64,000 nucleotides of DNA from Sphingomonas metalli (GTDB lineage: Bacteria; Pseudomonadota; Alphaproteobacteria; Sphingomonadales; Sphingomonadaceae), in NCBI RefSeq assembly GCF_014641735.1, contig NZ_BMIH01000006.1, forward strand, positions 38,196 through 102,195. Direction: 5' to 3'. This document shows positions 6,489 to 14,251 of the stretch, piece by piece; the first letter of the stretch is position 1; the number at the start of each line of letters is the position of its first letter. The notes beneath the pieces were generated by a model. That model ran no database searches, was not told where the DNA came from, and saw only the letters and a list, made by a program, of their open reading frames with translations. The position numbers and the translations under genes were made by a program.

Positions 6489-7753
6489 CAGGCGGCGCTC
6501 TCGTCGGCGTGTACCGGTCCCGGCGGCTCCCAGCCGAACACGCTGCGACCACCGAACGCGTGCGATTGGCTGCGCTCCTCCGCGATCAGCGCTTCGACTG
6601 ATGGGCCCGTCGCAGTGGCCTCCAGCCGTCTCGCCTGCTGGTCGAGGCGCCCGATCGCCGCCAGCTTCTCGTCTTGGCCGAGCTTCGCGGCCGCCACCGC
6701 CTCCTTCATGACCGCGATCGTCCGGTCATAGACGCGGGTCGGGACGGGGTAGGGATGACGGTCCTTGCCGCCATGGGCGAGGCTGAAGCGGGCAGGGTCG
6801 CTGAACCGACACGGTGTGCCATGAACCACCTCCGCGACCATCGCGAGCGAGCGGACGGTGCGGGCGCCGATGCCGGGCACCAGCAGCAGCTCGGCGAAGT
6901 CCTCAGGCCCACGATCGGCGGCAGCGGCAAGCGCGCCGTGAAGTCGACGCTCGATCACGTCCTCGGCCCGGACCTCGTGATGATCGGGCATGACGAGGTG
7001 CGGCAGCATCGCCTGCGCGGCCGGCGCAGATGCCTTGCCGTGGGCGAGTTCGAGCCGGGCAAGCTCGCGGACGATGCCATCGGGCCCTGCGTCCCGGAGC
7101 AGATCGAGCTGGCGTTCGCGCGAAGCGGCGGCGCGCCGGTCGGTGAGGTTGACGATCTGACCTTGATTGGCGCCCTCGACCGCGGCATGGGGCGCCTCGA
7201 CGAAGCTCTCCAGTCCCTCGGAGAGCCAGTGATAGCGGCGCGCCTGCTTCCGGCCGTTGTTCATGCCCTGCTGCACCACCACCCAGCGACCGTCGTCAGC
7301 GACGATGAAGCCGTGGAGATAGAGGTCGAAGCCATCCTGCACCGCGGCGCTGTCGACCTTCGCGACCAGCCGACTGGAACGCGCGAGCGCATCGCCATCG
7401 AGGCCGACGCGCTCTCCCACCGCGACAAGCTCTGCCGGGGTCGCGCGGCTGTGCCGCCCGCGACCGCCGCAGACGTGCAGGCCGAGCTCGCTCGAGAGAG
7501 GGGCAAGGCCGCGCTTGAGCGCGCCGAGCACGCTCGTCGTGATCCCCGACGAGTGCCAGTCCATGCCCATCACCGCGCCAAACGACTGGAACCAGAAAGG
7601 GTGGGCAAGCCGCCGCAGCAGCTCGTCGCGGCCATATTCCAGCACGATCGCTTGCACGATCACCGCACCCAGCCGGGTCATGCGCTGGCCAAGCCAAGCG
7701 GGTACGCGGCCGCCATGGAGCGGCAGGTCGGCGCTCCCCGACCGCCTGCCCAT
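6488..7753 (-). CDS. DUF763 family protein
   Basis: 421 residues, the usual length. Recognised by DLPLHGGRVPAWL at the N-terminus, GAVMGMDWHSSGITTSVLGALKRGL near 80-105, HVCGGRGRHS and QQGMNNGRKQARRYHW, and a C-terminal GIGARTVRSLAMVAEVV that looks like a helix-hairpin-helix. DUF763 is uncharacterised; the HhH and the operon partners Pol IV and AlkB point to DNA damage processing. TGATG overlaps couple it to both neighbours. Confidence 0.9.
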   Translation of the reverse strand: MGRRSGSADLPLHGGRVPAWLGQRMTRLGAVIVQAIVLEYGRDELLRRLAHPFWFQSFGAVMGMDWHSSGITTSVLGALKRGLAPLSSELGLHVCGGRGRHSRATPAELVAVGERVGLDGDALARSSRLVAKVDSAAVQDGFDLYLHGFIVADDGRWVVVQQGMNNGRKQARRYHWLSEGLESFVEAPHAAVEGANQGQIVNLTDRRAAASRERQLDLLRDAGPDGIVRELARLELAHGKASAPAAQAMLPHLVMPDHHEVRAEDVIERRLHGALAAAADRGPEDFAELLLVPGIGARTVRSLAMVAEVVHGTPCRFSDPARFSLAHGGKDRHPYPVPTRVYDRTIAVMKEAVAAAKLGQDEKLAAIGRLDQQARRLEATATGPSVEALIAEERSQSHAFGGRSVFGWEPPGPVHADESAA

Positions 7754-8877
7754 CAGCGAGCCTCCACCATCATCGGAGCGCCGCGTGAGTCCGGTCCCGC
7801 GCCAAATAGGGGCAGGGCCGGCCCGTCGTCGCGCACGGGTGCCTCGAAGTTGGAGACGGTCACCCCGACCAGGCGGATGCCGGTTTCGGGCGGGTAGATC
7901 GAGCGGACGAGGTCAAGGCTCGTACGGTGAAGCTGATCCCGATCGGTCACCGCGCCCGCATGGCTGCGGCTGCGGGTGATCTGGCGGAAGTCCTGGAACT
8001 TGATCTTGACGGTGACCGTGCGGCCGAAGGCCTGGGCGTTCTCGCACCAGTTCCAGACATCGTCCGCCATGCGCAGTACGCCGGTCTCGATCTCGGCCGG
8101 CTCGGTCAGGTCGCGATCGAACGTGGTCTCCGAGCCCGAGGACTTGCGGGCGCGGTTCGGGTTGACCGGGCGATGATCCTCGCCGCGGGCGATCGCATGG
8201 TACCAGCCGGCCGAACTGCCGAAATGTTTTTCGAGGAAGGCAAGCGACTTCGCACGGAGATCCGCCCCGGTCTCGATACCGAGCCGTTTCATCTTGGCTG
8301 CGGTGACGGGTCCCACGCCATGGAAGCGCGCGACGGGCAATGTCTCGACCCAGGCCGCGCCCATGTCGGGCGTGACGGCGAACTGGCCGTTGGGCTTACG
8401 GTGGTCTGACGCGAGCTTGGCCAGGAACTTGTTGTAGCTGATGCCGGCCGACGCAGTCAGGCCGGTCTCCTCGAGGATGCGCGCCCGGATGGCCTTGGCG
8501 GTGGCCCAGGCCGTCGGTAGCCCGGCACCGTTGCCGGTCACGTCTAGATAGGCCTCATCGAGCGACAGCGGCTGGATGAGGTCGGTGTATTCGGCGAAGA
8601 TCGCATGGATCTGACGCGAGACGGCCTTGTAGACGTCGAAGCGCGGCGGCACGAAGACGAGGTCGGGACAACGCCGAAGGGCTGTGACCGAGGGCAGGGC
8701 TGATCGCACCCCGAACGCCCGTGCCTCGTAGCTGGCCGCCGCGACGACGCCGCGCGCTGCGGCATAGCCGACCGCGACGGGCCGCCCGCGCAGGGCCGGA
8801 TCGTCGCGCTGTTCGACGGACGCGAAGAAGGCATCCATGTCGACATGGATGATCTTGCGAGTCGAACGGCCTTCCAT
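7753..8877 (-). CDS. dinB: DNA polymerase IV (Y-family)
   Basis: 374 residues. Catalytic carboxylates D13/D15 (HVDMDAFFASVE) and D107-E108 (SLDEAYLDVT), steric YEARAFGVRS loop, then the HhH thumb (FHGVGPVTAAKMKRLGI) and the little-finger domain. It lacks an obvious C-terminal QLxLF clamp motif: the end reads ALPLFGAG, with LPLF as a possible clamp-binding peptide. First gene of the operon with DUF763 and alkB. A perfect GTTC-N7-GTTC box lies 24 bp upstream of the ATG, so LexA control is very likely. Confidence 0.95.
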   Translation of the reverse strand: MEGRSTRKIIHVDMDAFFASVEQRDDPALRGRPVAVGYAAARGVVAAASYEARAFGVRSALPSVTALRRCPDLVFVPPRFDVYKAVSRQIHAIFAEYTDLIQPLSLDEAYLDVTGNGAGLPTAWATAKAIRARILEETGLTASAGISYNKFLAKLASDHRKPNGQFAVTPDMGAAWVETLPVARFHGVGPVTAAKMKRLGIETGADLRAKSLAFLEKHFGSSAGWYHAIARGEDHRPVNPNRARKSSGSETTFDRDLTEPAEIETGVLRMADDVWNWCENAQAFGRTVTVKIKFQDFRQITRSRSHAGAVTDRDQLHRTSLDLVRSIYPPETGIRLVGVTVSNFEAPVRDDGPALPLFGAGPDSRGAPMMVEAR

Positions 8878-8900
8878 CGCCGGGCAGCTTAGCAGCGCGC

Positions 8901-8915
8901 GAACGAACGAGGAAC
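8901..8915 (-). promoter_or_regulatory. SOS (LexA) box upstream of dinB
   Basis: On the minus strand GTTC-CTCGTTC-GTTC, a perfect alphaproteobacterial LexA direct repeat, 24 bases before the dinB start. Confidence 0.85.
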
Positions 8916-9029
8916 ATGTGATCTGCGGCCCCGCTTCAGGATCATTCTACCCCTGAGCGACGGAACGGCACCAGCAACGCTGCGCTGTACGAATCTGCGG
9001 GCGTTACGGTCCGCCAGGGAGTGCCTCAC

Positions 9030-9275
9030 ATGGCCGACGAGAACGTAGCGATCCTGTACCGGATGATCCTGCCGGACCACACCTGTCCATTCGGCGTACG
9101 CGCCAAGGAGATGCTGGAAGAGGCGGGGTTCGAGGTCGACGACCGCATCCTGTCCTCGCGCGAGGAGGTGGACGCCTTCGAGGAGGAACAGGGCGTCGAT
9201 ACGACGCCGCAGGTGTTCATCGATGGCGAGCGTATCGGCGGGAGCGACGACCTCGAACGGTATCTCGCGGCATGA
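9030..9275 (+). CDS. Glutaredoxin-like protein, monothiol CPFG site
   Basis: 81 residues from the ATG at 9030 (a GTG at 9021 is an in-frame alternative). Thioredoxin fold: active site C19-PFG, TTPQVFIDGERIGGSDDLERYLA with the cis-Pro and glutathione-binding GGxDDL. A single cysteine means monothiol chemistry or Fe-S handling rather than dithiol exchange. Its stop overlaps the ATG of the TspO gene. GGAAC-N16-CGCT at 8962-8986 resembles but does not match an EcfG promoter. Confidence 0.85.
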   Translation: MADENVAILYRMILPDHTCPFGVRAKEMLEEAGFEVDDRILSSREEVDAFEEEQGVDTTPQVFIDGERIGGSDDLERYLAA

Positions 9276-9811
9276 GCCAACCAGTGTCGAGAAAAGGAGC
9301 AGTCGGGCTGTCGCGCCCGGCGGCGATCGCGGTTGTCGCTGGTGTGATGAGCCTGGGCGCGCTTCTCGGACGCCGTAACGCGCCCGACCCGTCCCACCCG
9401 AACATCCGGCGCTGGTACAAGCGGCTCGACAAGCCCGCCTTCACGCCGCCCGATCCCGTGTTCGGGGCTGTCTGGCCGATCGTGGAGAGCGGGCTGGCGA
9501 TCGGCGGCTATCGACTGCTCCGCCAACGGCCAAGCGAGGGTCGCAACCTGGGCGTGGCCTTGTGGCTGCTCAACACCTGCATGATCGGCGGCTGGACCGA
9601 GCTTTTCTTCCGTAAGCGTGAGCTGGGCGCCAGCGCGCTCGCATCCGGCGCCATGATCGCAACGGGAGCGGGCTATGTCGCCGCAGCCGCGAAAGTCGAT
9701 CGGCCGGCGGCGGCGCTCGGCCTGCCCTTTGTGGCCTGGCTCGGCTTTGCGACCCTGCTTGCCGAGCAAGTGTGGCAGCGCAACCCAGATCCGAACGCCT
9801 CCGTGTCCTAA
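9272..9811 (+). CDS. TspO/MBR family membrane protein
   Basis: 179 residues. The family signature WYKRLDKPAFTPPDPVFG...VWPIVE is at ~48-75, followed by aromatic, hydrophobic transmembrane segments (5 predicted). TspO proteins bind porphyrins and take part in oxidative-stress sensing or tetrapyrrole degradation. The N-terminal 20 residues are basic. ATGA overlap with the glutaredoxin gene suggests a redox-related two-gene operon. Confidence 0.88.
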   Translation: MSQPVSRKGAVGLSRPAAIAVVAGVMSLGALLGRRNAPDPSHPNIRRWYKRLDKPAFTPPDPVFGAVWPIVESGLAIGGYRLLRQRPSEGRNLGVALWLLNTCMIGGWTELFFRKRELGASALASGAMIATGAGYVAAAAKVDRPAAALGLPFVAWLGFATLLAEQVWQRNPDPNASVS

Positions 9812-9870
9812 CCTGGGCTTCGCGTGCTCACCCGGTCGCGTCTGGCGTCGTCCGGCGCTAGGTGAAGCCG

Positions 9871-10863
9871 ATGGCGCGCAATCGTTACTACCAAGGTCCG
9901 ACCACAGACCATTTCGACGGCGTCCGCTTCTTCAACCCGGGACAGCCATCGACCGATCGCGGGCTTACCGCCATGCTGCGCTGGAAGCTGGCTGGCGGTG
10001 CCGCCAAGTGGCCGGTCTCGGTGCCGGTCACCCCGGCCAAGCCGGAGGCGCGGGTCGCAGGCCTCCGGATCATCATGGTCGGGCACGCCTCGCTGTTGAT
10101 CCAGGCGGCGGGCAGGAACATCCTCACCGATCCGGTCTGGTCCGAGCGCGCCAGTCCCTTCGCCTTCGCCGGGCCGAGGCGGGTGACCGCGCCGGGGATC
10201 GCGTTCGAGGACCTGCCGCCGATCGATGTCGTGCTCATCAGCCACTGCCACTACGATCACCTCGATGTCGCGACGCTGCGCCGGCTCCAGGCGGATCATG
10301 CGCCGCTGATGGCCATGCCACTCGGCAATGATGCCATCGTCCGCGCTGCTGTTCCCGACGCGCGCTGCCTCGTCGGCGACTGGTGGGACCGGCTGCCGCT
10401 GGGCGAGGGGATCGCGACCACGCTGACCCCGGCCTACCATTGGGCGAACCGCTGGCCGACCGACGTGCGCATGGCCTTGTGGGCAGGGCATCATCTGACC
10501 ACACCCTCCGGCTCGGTTTGGTTCGCGGGTGATACGGGCTACGGTGACGGCGTGATCTTCAGGGAGATGCGCGAGCGGCTTGGCGCGCCGGACGTGGCGC
10601 TGATCCCGATCGGTGCCTACGAGCCGCGCTGGTTCATGAGCGCGCAGCACGTCAACCCGGCGGAGGCGGTCCGTATCTTCAAGGACGTGGGTGCCGGCCA
10701 GGCGCTCGGCATCCACTGGGGCACGTTCCAGCTCACCGACGAGGCGCGCGACGCGCCGCGTCTGGCGCTCGCCTCCGCGCTGTCGGCAGCAGGGTTGCCA
10801 CCACGGCGCTTCGTGGCGGCGCAGCCCGGCACCGCCTACGACTTCGAGCCCGCGGGCGGCTAG
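9871..10863 (+). CDS. Metallo-beta-lactamase-fold hydrolase (NAPE-PLD/UlaG-like)
   Basis: 330 residues from the ATG at 9871, with AGGTGA just upstream (GTG 9862 is an alternative). Zinc motif H125-C-H127-Y-D129-H130 (LISHCHYDHLD), preceded by VGHASLLIQ and NILTDPVWSERASP. Later ligands are in WFAGDTGYGDG and LGIHWGTFQLTDE. This architecture is that of N-acylphosphatidylethanolamine phospholipase D-like hydrolases; the bacterial substrate is unknown. Cytoplasmic, no signal peptide. Its stop overlaps that of the convergent aldo/keto reductase by four bases. Confidence 0.87.
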   Translation: MARNRYYQGPTTDHFDGVRFFNPGQPSTDRGLTAMLRWKLAGGAAKWPVSVPVTPAKPEARVAGLRIIMVGHASLLIQAAGRNILTDPVWSERASPFAFAGPRRVTAPGIAFEDLPPIDVVLISHCHYDHLDVATLRRLQADHAPLMAMPLGNDAIVRAAVPDARCLVGDWWDRLPLGEGIATTLTPAYHWANRWPTDVRMALWAGHHLTTPSGSVWFAGDTGYGDGVIFREMRERLGAPDVALIPIGAYEPRWFMSAQHVNPAEAVRIFKDVGAGQALGIHWGTFQLTDEARDAPRLALASALSAAGLPPRRFVAAQPGTAYDFEPAGG

Positions 10864-11690
10864 AGCATCTCCAGCGGCACAGGTCCGGGCGGCCCCGGGA
10901 AGATGTCGTCCAGCAGCGCGAGATCGGTGTCGGAGAGGTCCAGGTCCGCCGCCGCGCGGTTCTCGTGAACGTGGGCCGCCGATCCCGCCTTGGGAATGGC
11001 GATGATCCCATCTCGCGCCAGCAGCCAGGCAAGCGCCACCTGCGCTGGCGTTACGCCACGCTCACGCGCGATGGCGGTGAGCCCGCGATGGGCGAGCAGG
11101 CGTCCCTGCTCGACGGGGCTGTAGGCCATCAACGGTATGAATCGCTCGGCAAGCCAGGGGATCAGGTCGTGCTCGGGCCCGCGGCGGGTCAGATTGTAGA
11201 GGATCTGGTCGGTCTGGCATTGCTCACCACCGGCGGCGACCAGCTCCTCCATGTCGTCGGTATCGAGATTGCTGACGCCCCACCGGACGATCTTGCCGAC
11301 AGCGACCAGCCGCTCCATCACCTCGGCCGTCTCGGCCAGCGGCACGCTGCCGCGCCAGTGCAGCAGATAGAGGTCGAGCCGGTCGGTGCCGAGCCGGTCG
11401 AGGCTCGCCTCGCACGCGCGCGGCAGGCGCTTGGCGGAGGCGTTCTGCGGATAGGCCTTGCTGACGAGAAACACGCGGTCGCGCATGCCGGCGATCGCCT
11501 CGCCGACGAGGCGCTCGGACTCGCCATCGGCGTACATCTCGGCCGTGTCGATCACGGTGAGGCCGAGCTCGACCCCTTCGCGCAGCGCGGCGATCTCTTG
11601 GCGGCGGCGGCTCGGATCCTCGGCCATCATCCAGGTGCCTTGACCCAGCGCGGGAACGGTTGTGCCGTCGGGGAAGCGGATCGTCTTCAT
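10860..11690 (-). CDS. Aldo/keto reductase
   Basis: 276 residues from the ATG at 11690. Catalytic tetrad visible: D in TVIDTAEMY, Y in AEMYADGESE, K in FLVSKAYPQ and H in LYLLHWRG. NADPH-binding region near the C-terminus (AIPKAGSAAHVHENRAA). Reduces carbonyl compounds. Divergent from the deaminase gene with a 72-bp gap. Similar in type, but not closely in sequence, to the second AKR at 61.5 kb. Confidence 0.92.
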   Translation of the reverse strand: MKTIRFPDGTTVPALGQGTWMMAEDPSRRRQEIAALREGVELGLTVIDTAEMYADGESERLVGEAIAGMRDRVFLVSKAYPQNASAKRLPRACEASLDRLGTDRLDLYLLHWRGSVPLAETAEVMERLVAVGKIVRWGVSNLDTDDMEELVAAGGEQCQTDQILYNLTRRGPEHDLIPWLAERFIPLMAYSPVEQGRLLAHRGLTAIARERGVTPAQVALAWLLARDGIIAIPKAGSAAHVHENRAAADLDLSDTDLALLDDIFPGPPGPVPLEML

Positions 11691-11762
11691 GGGCGCACAA
11701 CGTGCCACCCGGCCTGTCGGACCATCTGCCGCCGCCCGACGTTGCGGAGAGCGGAGGTGCCG

Positions 11763-12254
11763 ATGAACGAGGATGACGAGCGCTGGATGCGCCGGGCGAT
11801 CGAGATTGCCCGCTCGAAGGGCTCGGATCCGTCCACCTCGCCGCTCGGCTCGGTGATCGTCCTCGACGGCCGCGAGATCGCGGGCGAGCGCAACCAGACC
11901 CAAGAACTGCCGGACGCCACCGCGCATGCCGAGATGATGGCAATCCGCCGCGCCTGCGAGGACACGGGCGAGCTCGAGCTGCGCGGAGCGACGCTCTACT
12001 CGACGCTCCAGCCCTGCGGCATGTGCACCATGGCTTCGATCTGGTCCAAGGTCGGCCGCGTCGTCTACGGCGCAGGACGCGAGGACGTGCACCCAATGTA
12101 TTTCGAGGCGCGGCATGTCGACACGCTGTCTTTCATCGCGGACGCCTATCGCGACGACATCGTGATCGAGGGCGGGTGCCTCCGCGAGGAATGCGCCGGC
12201 CTCTATTATCCGCCCGACGCGGACCTGCCGCGGGACGAGCAGGCTAACCTGTGA
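11763..12254 (+). CDS. Nucleoside/cytidine deaminase-fold protein
   Basis: 163 residues. Zinc deaminase motif HAEMMAI (H-A-E) and PCGMC (PCxxC) in YSTLQPCGMCTMASIW. The overall pattern resembles guanine deaminase and TadA-like enzymes. Tail ends RDEQANL. GGAGGTGC precedes the ATG by a few bases. Coupled by a 4-base overlap to the cupin gene. Exact substrate not decidable from sequence. Confidence 0.87.
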   Translation: MNEDDERWMRRAIEIARSKGSDPSTSPLGSVIVLDGREIAGERNQTQELPDATAHAEMMAIRRACEDTGELELRGATLYSTLQPCGMCTMASIWSKVGRVVYGAGREDVHPMYFEARHVDTLSFIADAYRDDIVIEGGCLREECAGLYYPPDADLPRDEQANL

Positions 12255-12751
12255 GCGAGCCCGACACCCTGATGCTGGGCCAGAATGGCTGGGTGCCCAA
12301 CAATCCGGCGCTGCCGGTGCTGATCTATCGCGGCGTCGTGCCCGTATCCGACCCGGATGCGATCGAGGCGACGCTTCGCCGGAACGACTGGCGGCCGGAC
12401 TGGCGCGACGGCGTCTACCCCTACCACCACTACCACTCCACGGCGCACGAAGCATTGGCCTGCACCGATGGCTCGGCCGAGCTGATGCTGGGCGGCGAGG
12501 GCGGCCGAAAGGTGCGCATCCAGGCGGGCGATCTTCTGGTGCTGCCGGCGGGCACTGGGCATTGCCGGATCAGGGCCAGCGACGACTTCCTGTTGGTGGG
12601 CGCCTACCCGGAGGGACAGGATTGGGATGTCTGCCGCCAGGCGGCAGACACGGCAACGCTCGCCCGTATCGCCGCCGTGCCGCTGCCGCAGGCCGACCCG
12701 GTCAAAGGCAACAAAGGTCCGCTCAGGCGGCTGTGGAGCAACAAGGCATGA
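12251..12751 (+). CDS. Cupin-domain protein
   Basis: 166 residues from GTG (GTGA overlap with the deaminase). Cupin motif 1 appears as YPYHHYHSTAHEALACTDG, motif 2 as GDLLVLPAGTGHCRI. It contains an unusually His-rich HHYHSTAHE metal site. Residues 1-50 match the YjlB-like cupins. Function unknown, cytoplasmic. Middle gene of deaminase-cupin-HhH. Confidence 0.85.
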   Translation: MSEPDTLMLGQNGWVPNNPALPVLIYRGVVPVSDPDAIEATLRRNDWRPDWRDGVYPYHHYHSTAHEALACTDGSAELMLGGEGGRKVRIQAGDLLVLPAGTGHCRIRASDDFLLVGAYPEGQDWDVCRQAADTATLARIAAVPLPQADPVKGNKGPLRRLWSNKA

Positions 12752-12933
12752 TCGACATCAACACGGCATCGGCGGACGAGATCGAAGCATTGCCGCAGCT
12801 CAAGGGGCACGGATACGAGATCGTCCGCTACCGCGAGGAGCGCGGGCGGTTCGAGGCGGTGCGGCAGCTCGAGGAAGTGCCCGGCATGGCGGGCAAGGCT
12901 GCCGGGCTGGAGGACGCCATCCGCTTCGGCTGA
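12748..12933 (+). CDS. Helix-hairpin-helix mini-protein (ComEA-like)
   Basis: 61 residues with ATGA overlap to the cupin gene. DINTASADEIEALPQLKGHGYEIV is the start of a ComEA-type HhH, followed by GRFEAVRQLEEVPGMAGKAAGLEDAI, the second hairpin. ComEA domains bind DNA backbone; here there is no membrane anchor or signal peptide, so the protein is a soluble single domain. Confidence 0.8.
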   Translation: MIDINTASADEIEALPQLKGHGYEIVRYREERGRFEAVRQLEEVPGMAGKAAGLEDAIRFG

Positions 12934-12935
12934 GC

Positions 12936-13559
12936 TCAGCTGCGCGCCTCGACTGCGATCAGCGGATCGCCCGACCGTCCGTCCGCGAGCAAATGCGCCT
13001 GGACATCCTGGAAGCCGGCTTTTTCCAGGTAGAGACGGATGAGCGCTGCCTGTCCGTTCATGTCGAGCGCGCGCCAGATCGCGACCGCCTTGGTCGGAAA
13101 GCACCGGTTCGAGAAGCTGGCGATAGCCACGCCGTCCGGCTTCAGCACCCGCCGGATTTCGCGAAACACCGCCAGAGGGTGCTGGAGATATTGTACGCCG
13201 ACGCACACCAGTACCGCGTCGAACGCCTCGTCCGCCTCCGGCAGGACAGCATCCTGGTTGAGGTCCTGGACGAACCATCGGCCGAGGCGCGGATTGGCGG
13301 CGAGCTCCTCCGCGTTCATGCCGTGGCCGACGACATCGAAATCCAGGCCGGGCGGCAGGTGGCTGACCCAGCTCGACATGAGGTCGAGGACGCGATCGCC
13401 TGGTTTCAACCTCGATTCATAGTGTCTGGTCAGAGCCTCGACTGCCGCCTCATCGATATGTGTGACGAGGCGGGTGGGCGCGTAGAAGTCGAGGTCGGAC
13501 CCGCCGTCCTGCTTGGCGAACGCCTCGGGCGGCAGACCCAGCGCCTCGGCGTCGCTCAT
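12936..13559 (-). CDS. Class I SAM-dependent methyltransferase
   Basis: 207 residues. Motif I is divergent: RVLDLMSSWVSHLPP in place of the usual glycine loop. Motif FDAVLVCVGVQYLQHP and REIRRVLKPDGVAIASFSNRCFPTKA are typical of Methyltransf_11-type small-molecule or lipid enzymes. ATG overlaps the stop of the gene upstream (13556-13918). Ends two bases after the convergent HhH gene. Confidence 0.82.
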   Translation of the reverse strand: MSDAEALGLPPEAFAKQDGGSDLDFYAPTRLVTHIDEAAVEALTRHYESRLKPGDRVLDLMSSWVSHLPPGLDFDVVGHGMNAEELAANPRLGRWFVQDLNQDAVLPEADEAFDAVLVCVGVQYLQHPLAVFREIRRVLKPDGVAIASFSNRCFPTKAVAIWRALDMNGQAALIRLYLEKAGFQDVQAHLLADGRSGDPLIAVEARS

Positions 13560-13918
13560 GCCGTGCGCTCGAGGGCTTCGTACCAGTCAGCATAGCGGGT
13601 GTTCCGCGCCATCCGCCGGTTCTGGTCAGGCGTGCCGTCGCTCCACCAGACAGGTCCACGCTCGCCAAGCGCGATCTTTGCGTCATTCACCTGCGCGCGA
13701 GCCGCCGCGAGTGCGGCGTCATCGTGGGCGCGCAGGGCTGCACCGACCGCGCGGCGAGCGCGCATCAGGTCGGCCGTGAGCGCTCTTCGCTGCTCGGCAT
13801 CGAGATCAGGATTGGCACGTCGCCAGAGCCGGCCGCGCACGACGATGTAGCGGCCGTCCGGCGTCACCGGCGGCGGGGCTGAAGCTTTGGCGGAGGACCC
13901 AGGCTCGAGCGACGACAT
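13556..13918 (-). CDS. Hypothetical basic helical protein
   Basis: 120 residues. PPVTPDGRYIVVRGRLWRRANPDL, then a long Ala/Arg-rich helix (DLMRARRAVGAALRAHDDAALAAARAQV), then PVWWSDGTPDQNRRMARNTRYADWY. This arrangement recurs in many proteobacterial small proteins of unknown function. Upstream and coupled to the methyltransferase by 4 bases. Confidence 0.65.
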   Translation of the reverse strand: MSSLEPGSSAKASAPPPVTPDGRYIVVRGRLWRRANPDLDAEQRRALTADLMRARRAVGAALRAHDDAALAAARAQVNDAKIALGERGPVWWSDGTPDQNRRMARNTRYADWYEALERTA

Positions 13919-13983
13919 CAGGGACGAACGAGCAGGCGACAGGCTGGTTCAGGGGATCGGTCGATCGCCTCGTCATGCTCATC

Positions 13984-14181
13984 TCATTGGCCGCGAGCCG
14001 GACCGAACTTGAGCTGCTCGAGACGCGCGGCGAGGATGGAGAAACGCTCCACTCCCTTGCTGTCGCCGGCTTCCCGGAGCGCCACGACCCGCTCGGCGAC
14101 CCATGCCTTGGCGCGCTCGCCATGAAGCCGCTCGATCGCGATCGCCTCGGCCCATCGTTCCTGGTCCTCGGTCATCGGCAT
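13984..14181 (-). CDS. Hypothetical protein adjacent to relaxase gene (DUF6961-like)
   Basis: 65 residues from the ATG at 14181 (or 63 from 14175). Helical: MTEDQERWAEAIAIERLHGE, then VAERVVALREAGDSKGV and IAARLEQL. Small proteins of this pattern sit next to mobilisation genes in sphingomonad elements. It starts 71 bp past the relaxase stop on the same strand and may be co-transcribed. Function unknown. Confidence 0.6.
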   Translation of the reverse strand: MPMTEDQERWAEAIAIERLHGERAKAWVAERVVALREAGDSKGVERFSILAARLEQLKFGPARGQ

Positions 14182-14251
14182 GGACCGGCAACATACCCGG
14201 AACGCATCATTTGGCCACGCCCGATCGATTTTGCACAGTCGGAGAGCCGGA

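Noticed and set aside
8962..8986. GGAAC-N16-CGCT before the glutaredoxin gene as an EcfG promoter
   Set aside because: The -10 element has a mismatch in a strict position; a similar chance CGCT hit occurs near 5550.
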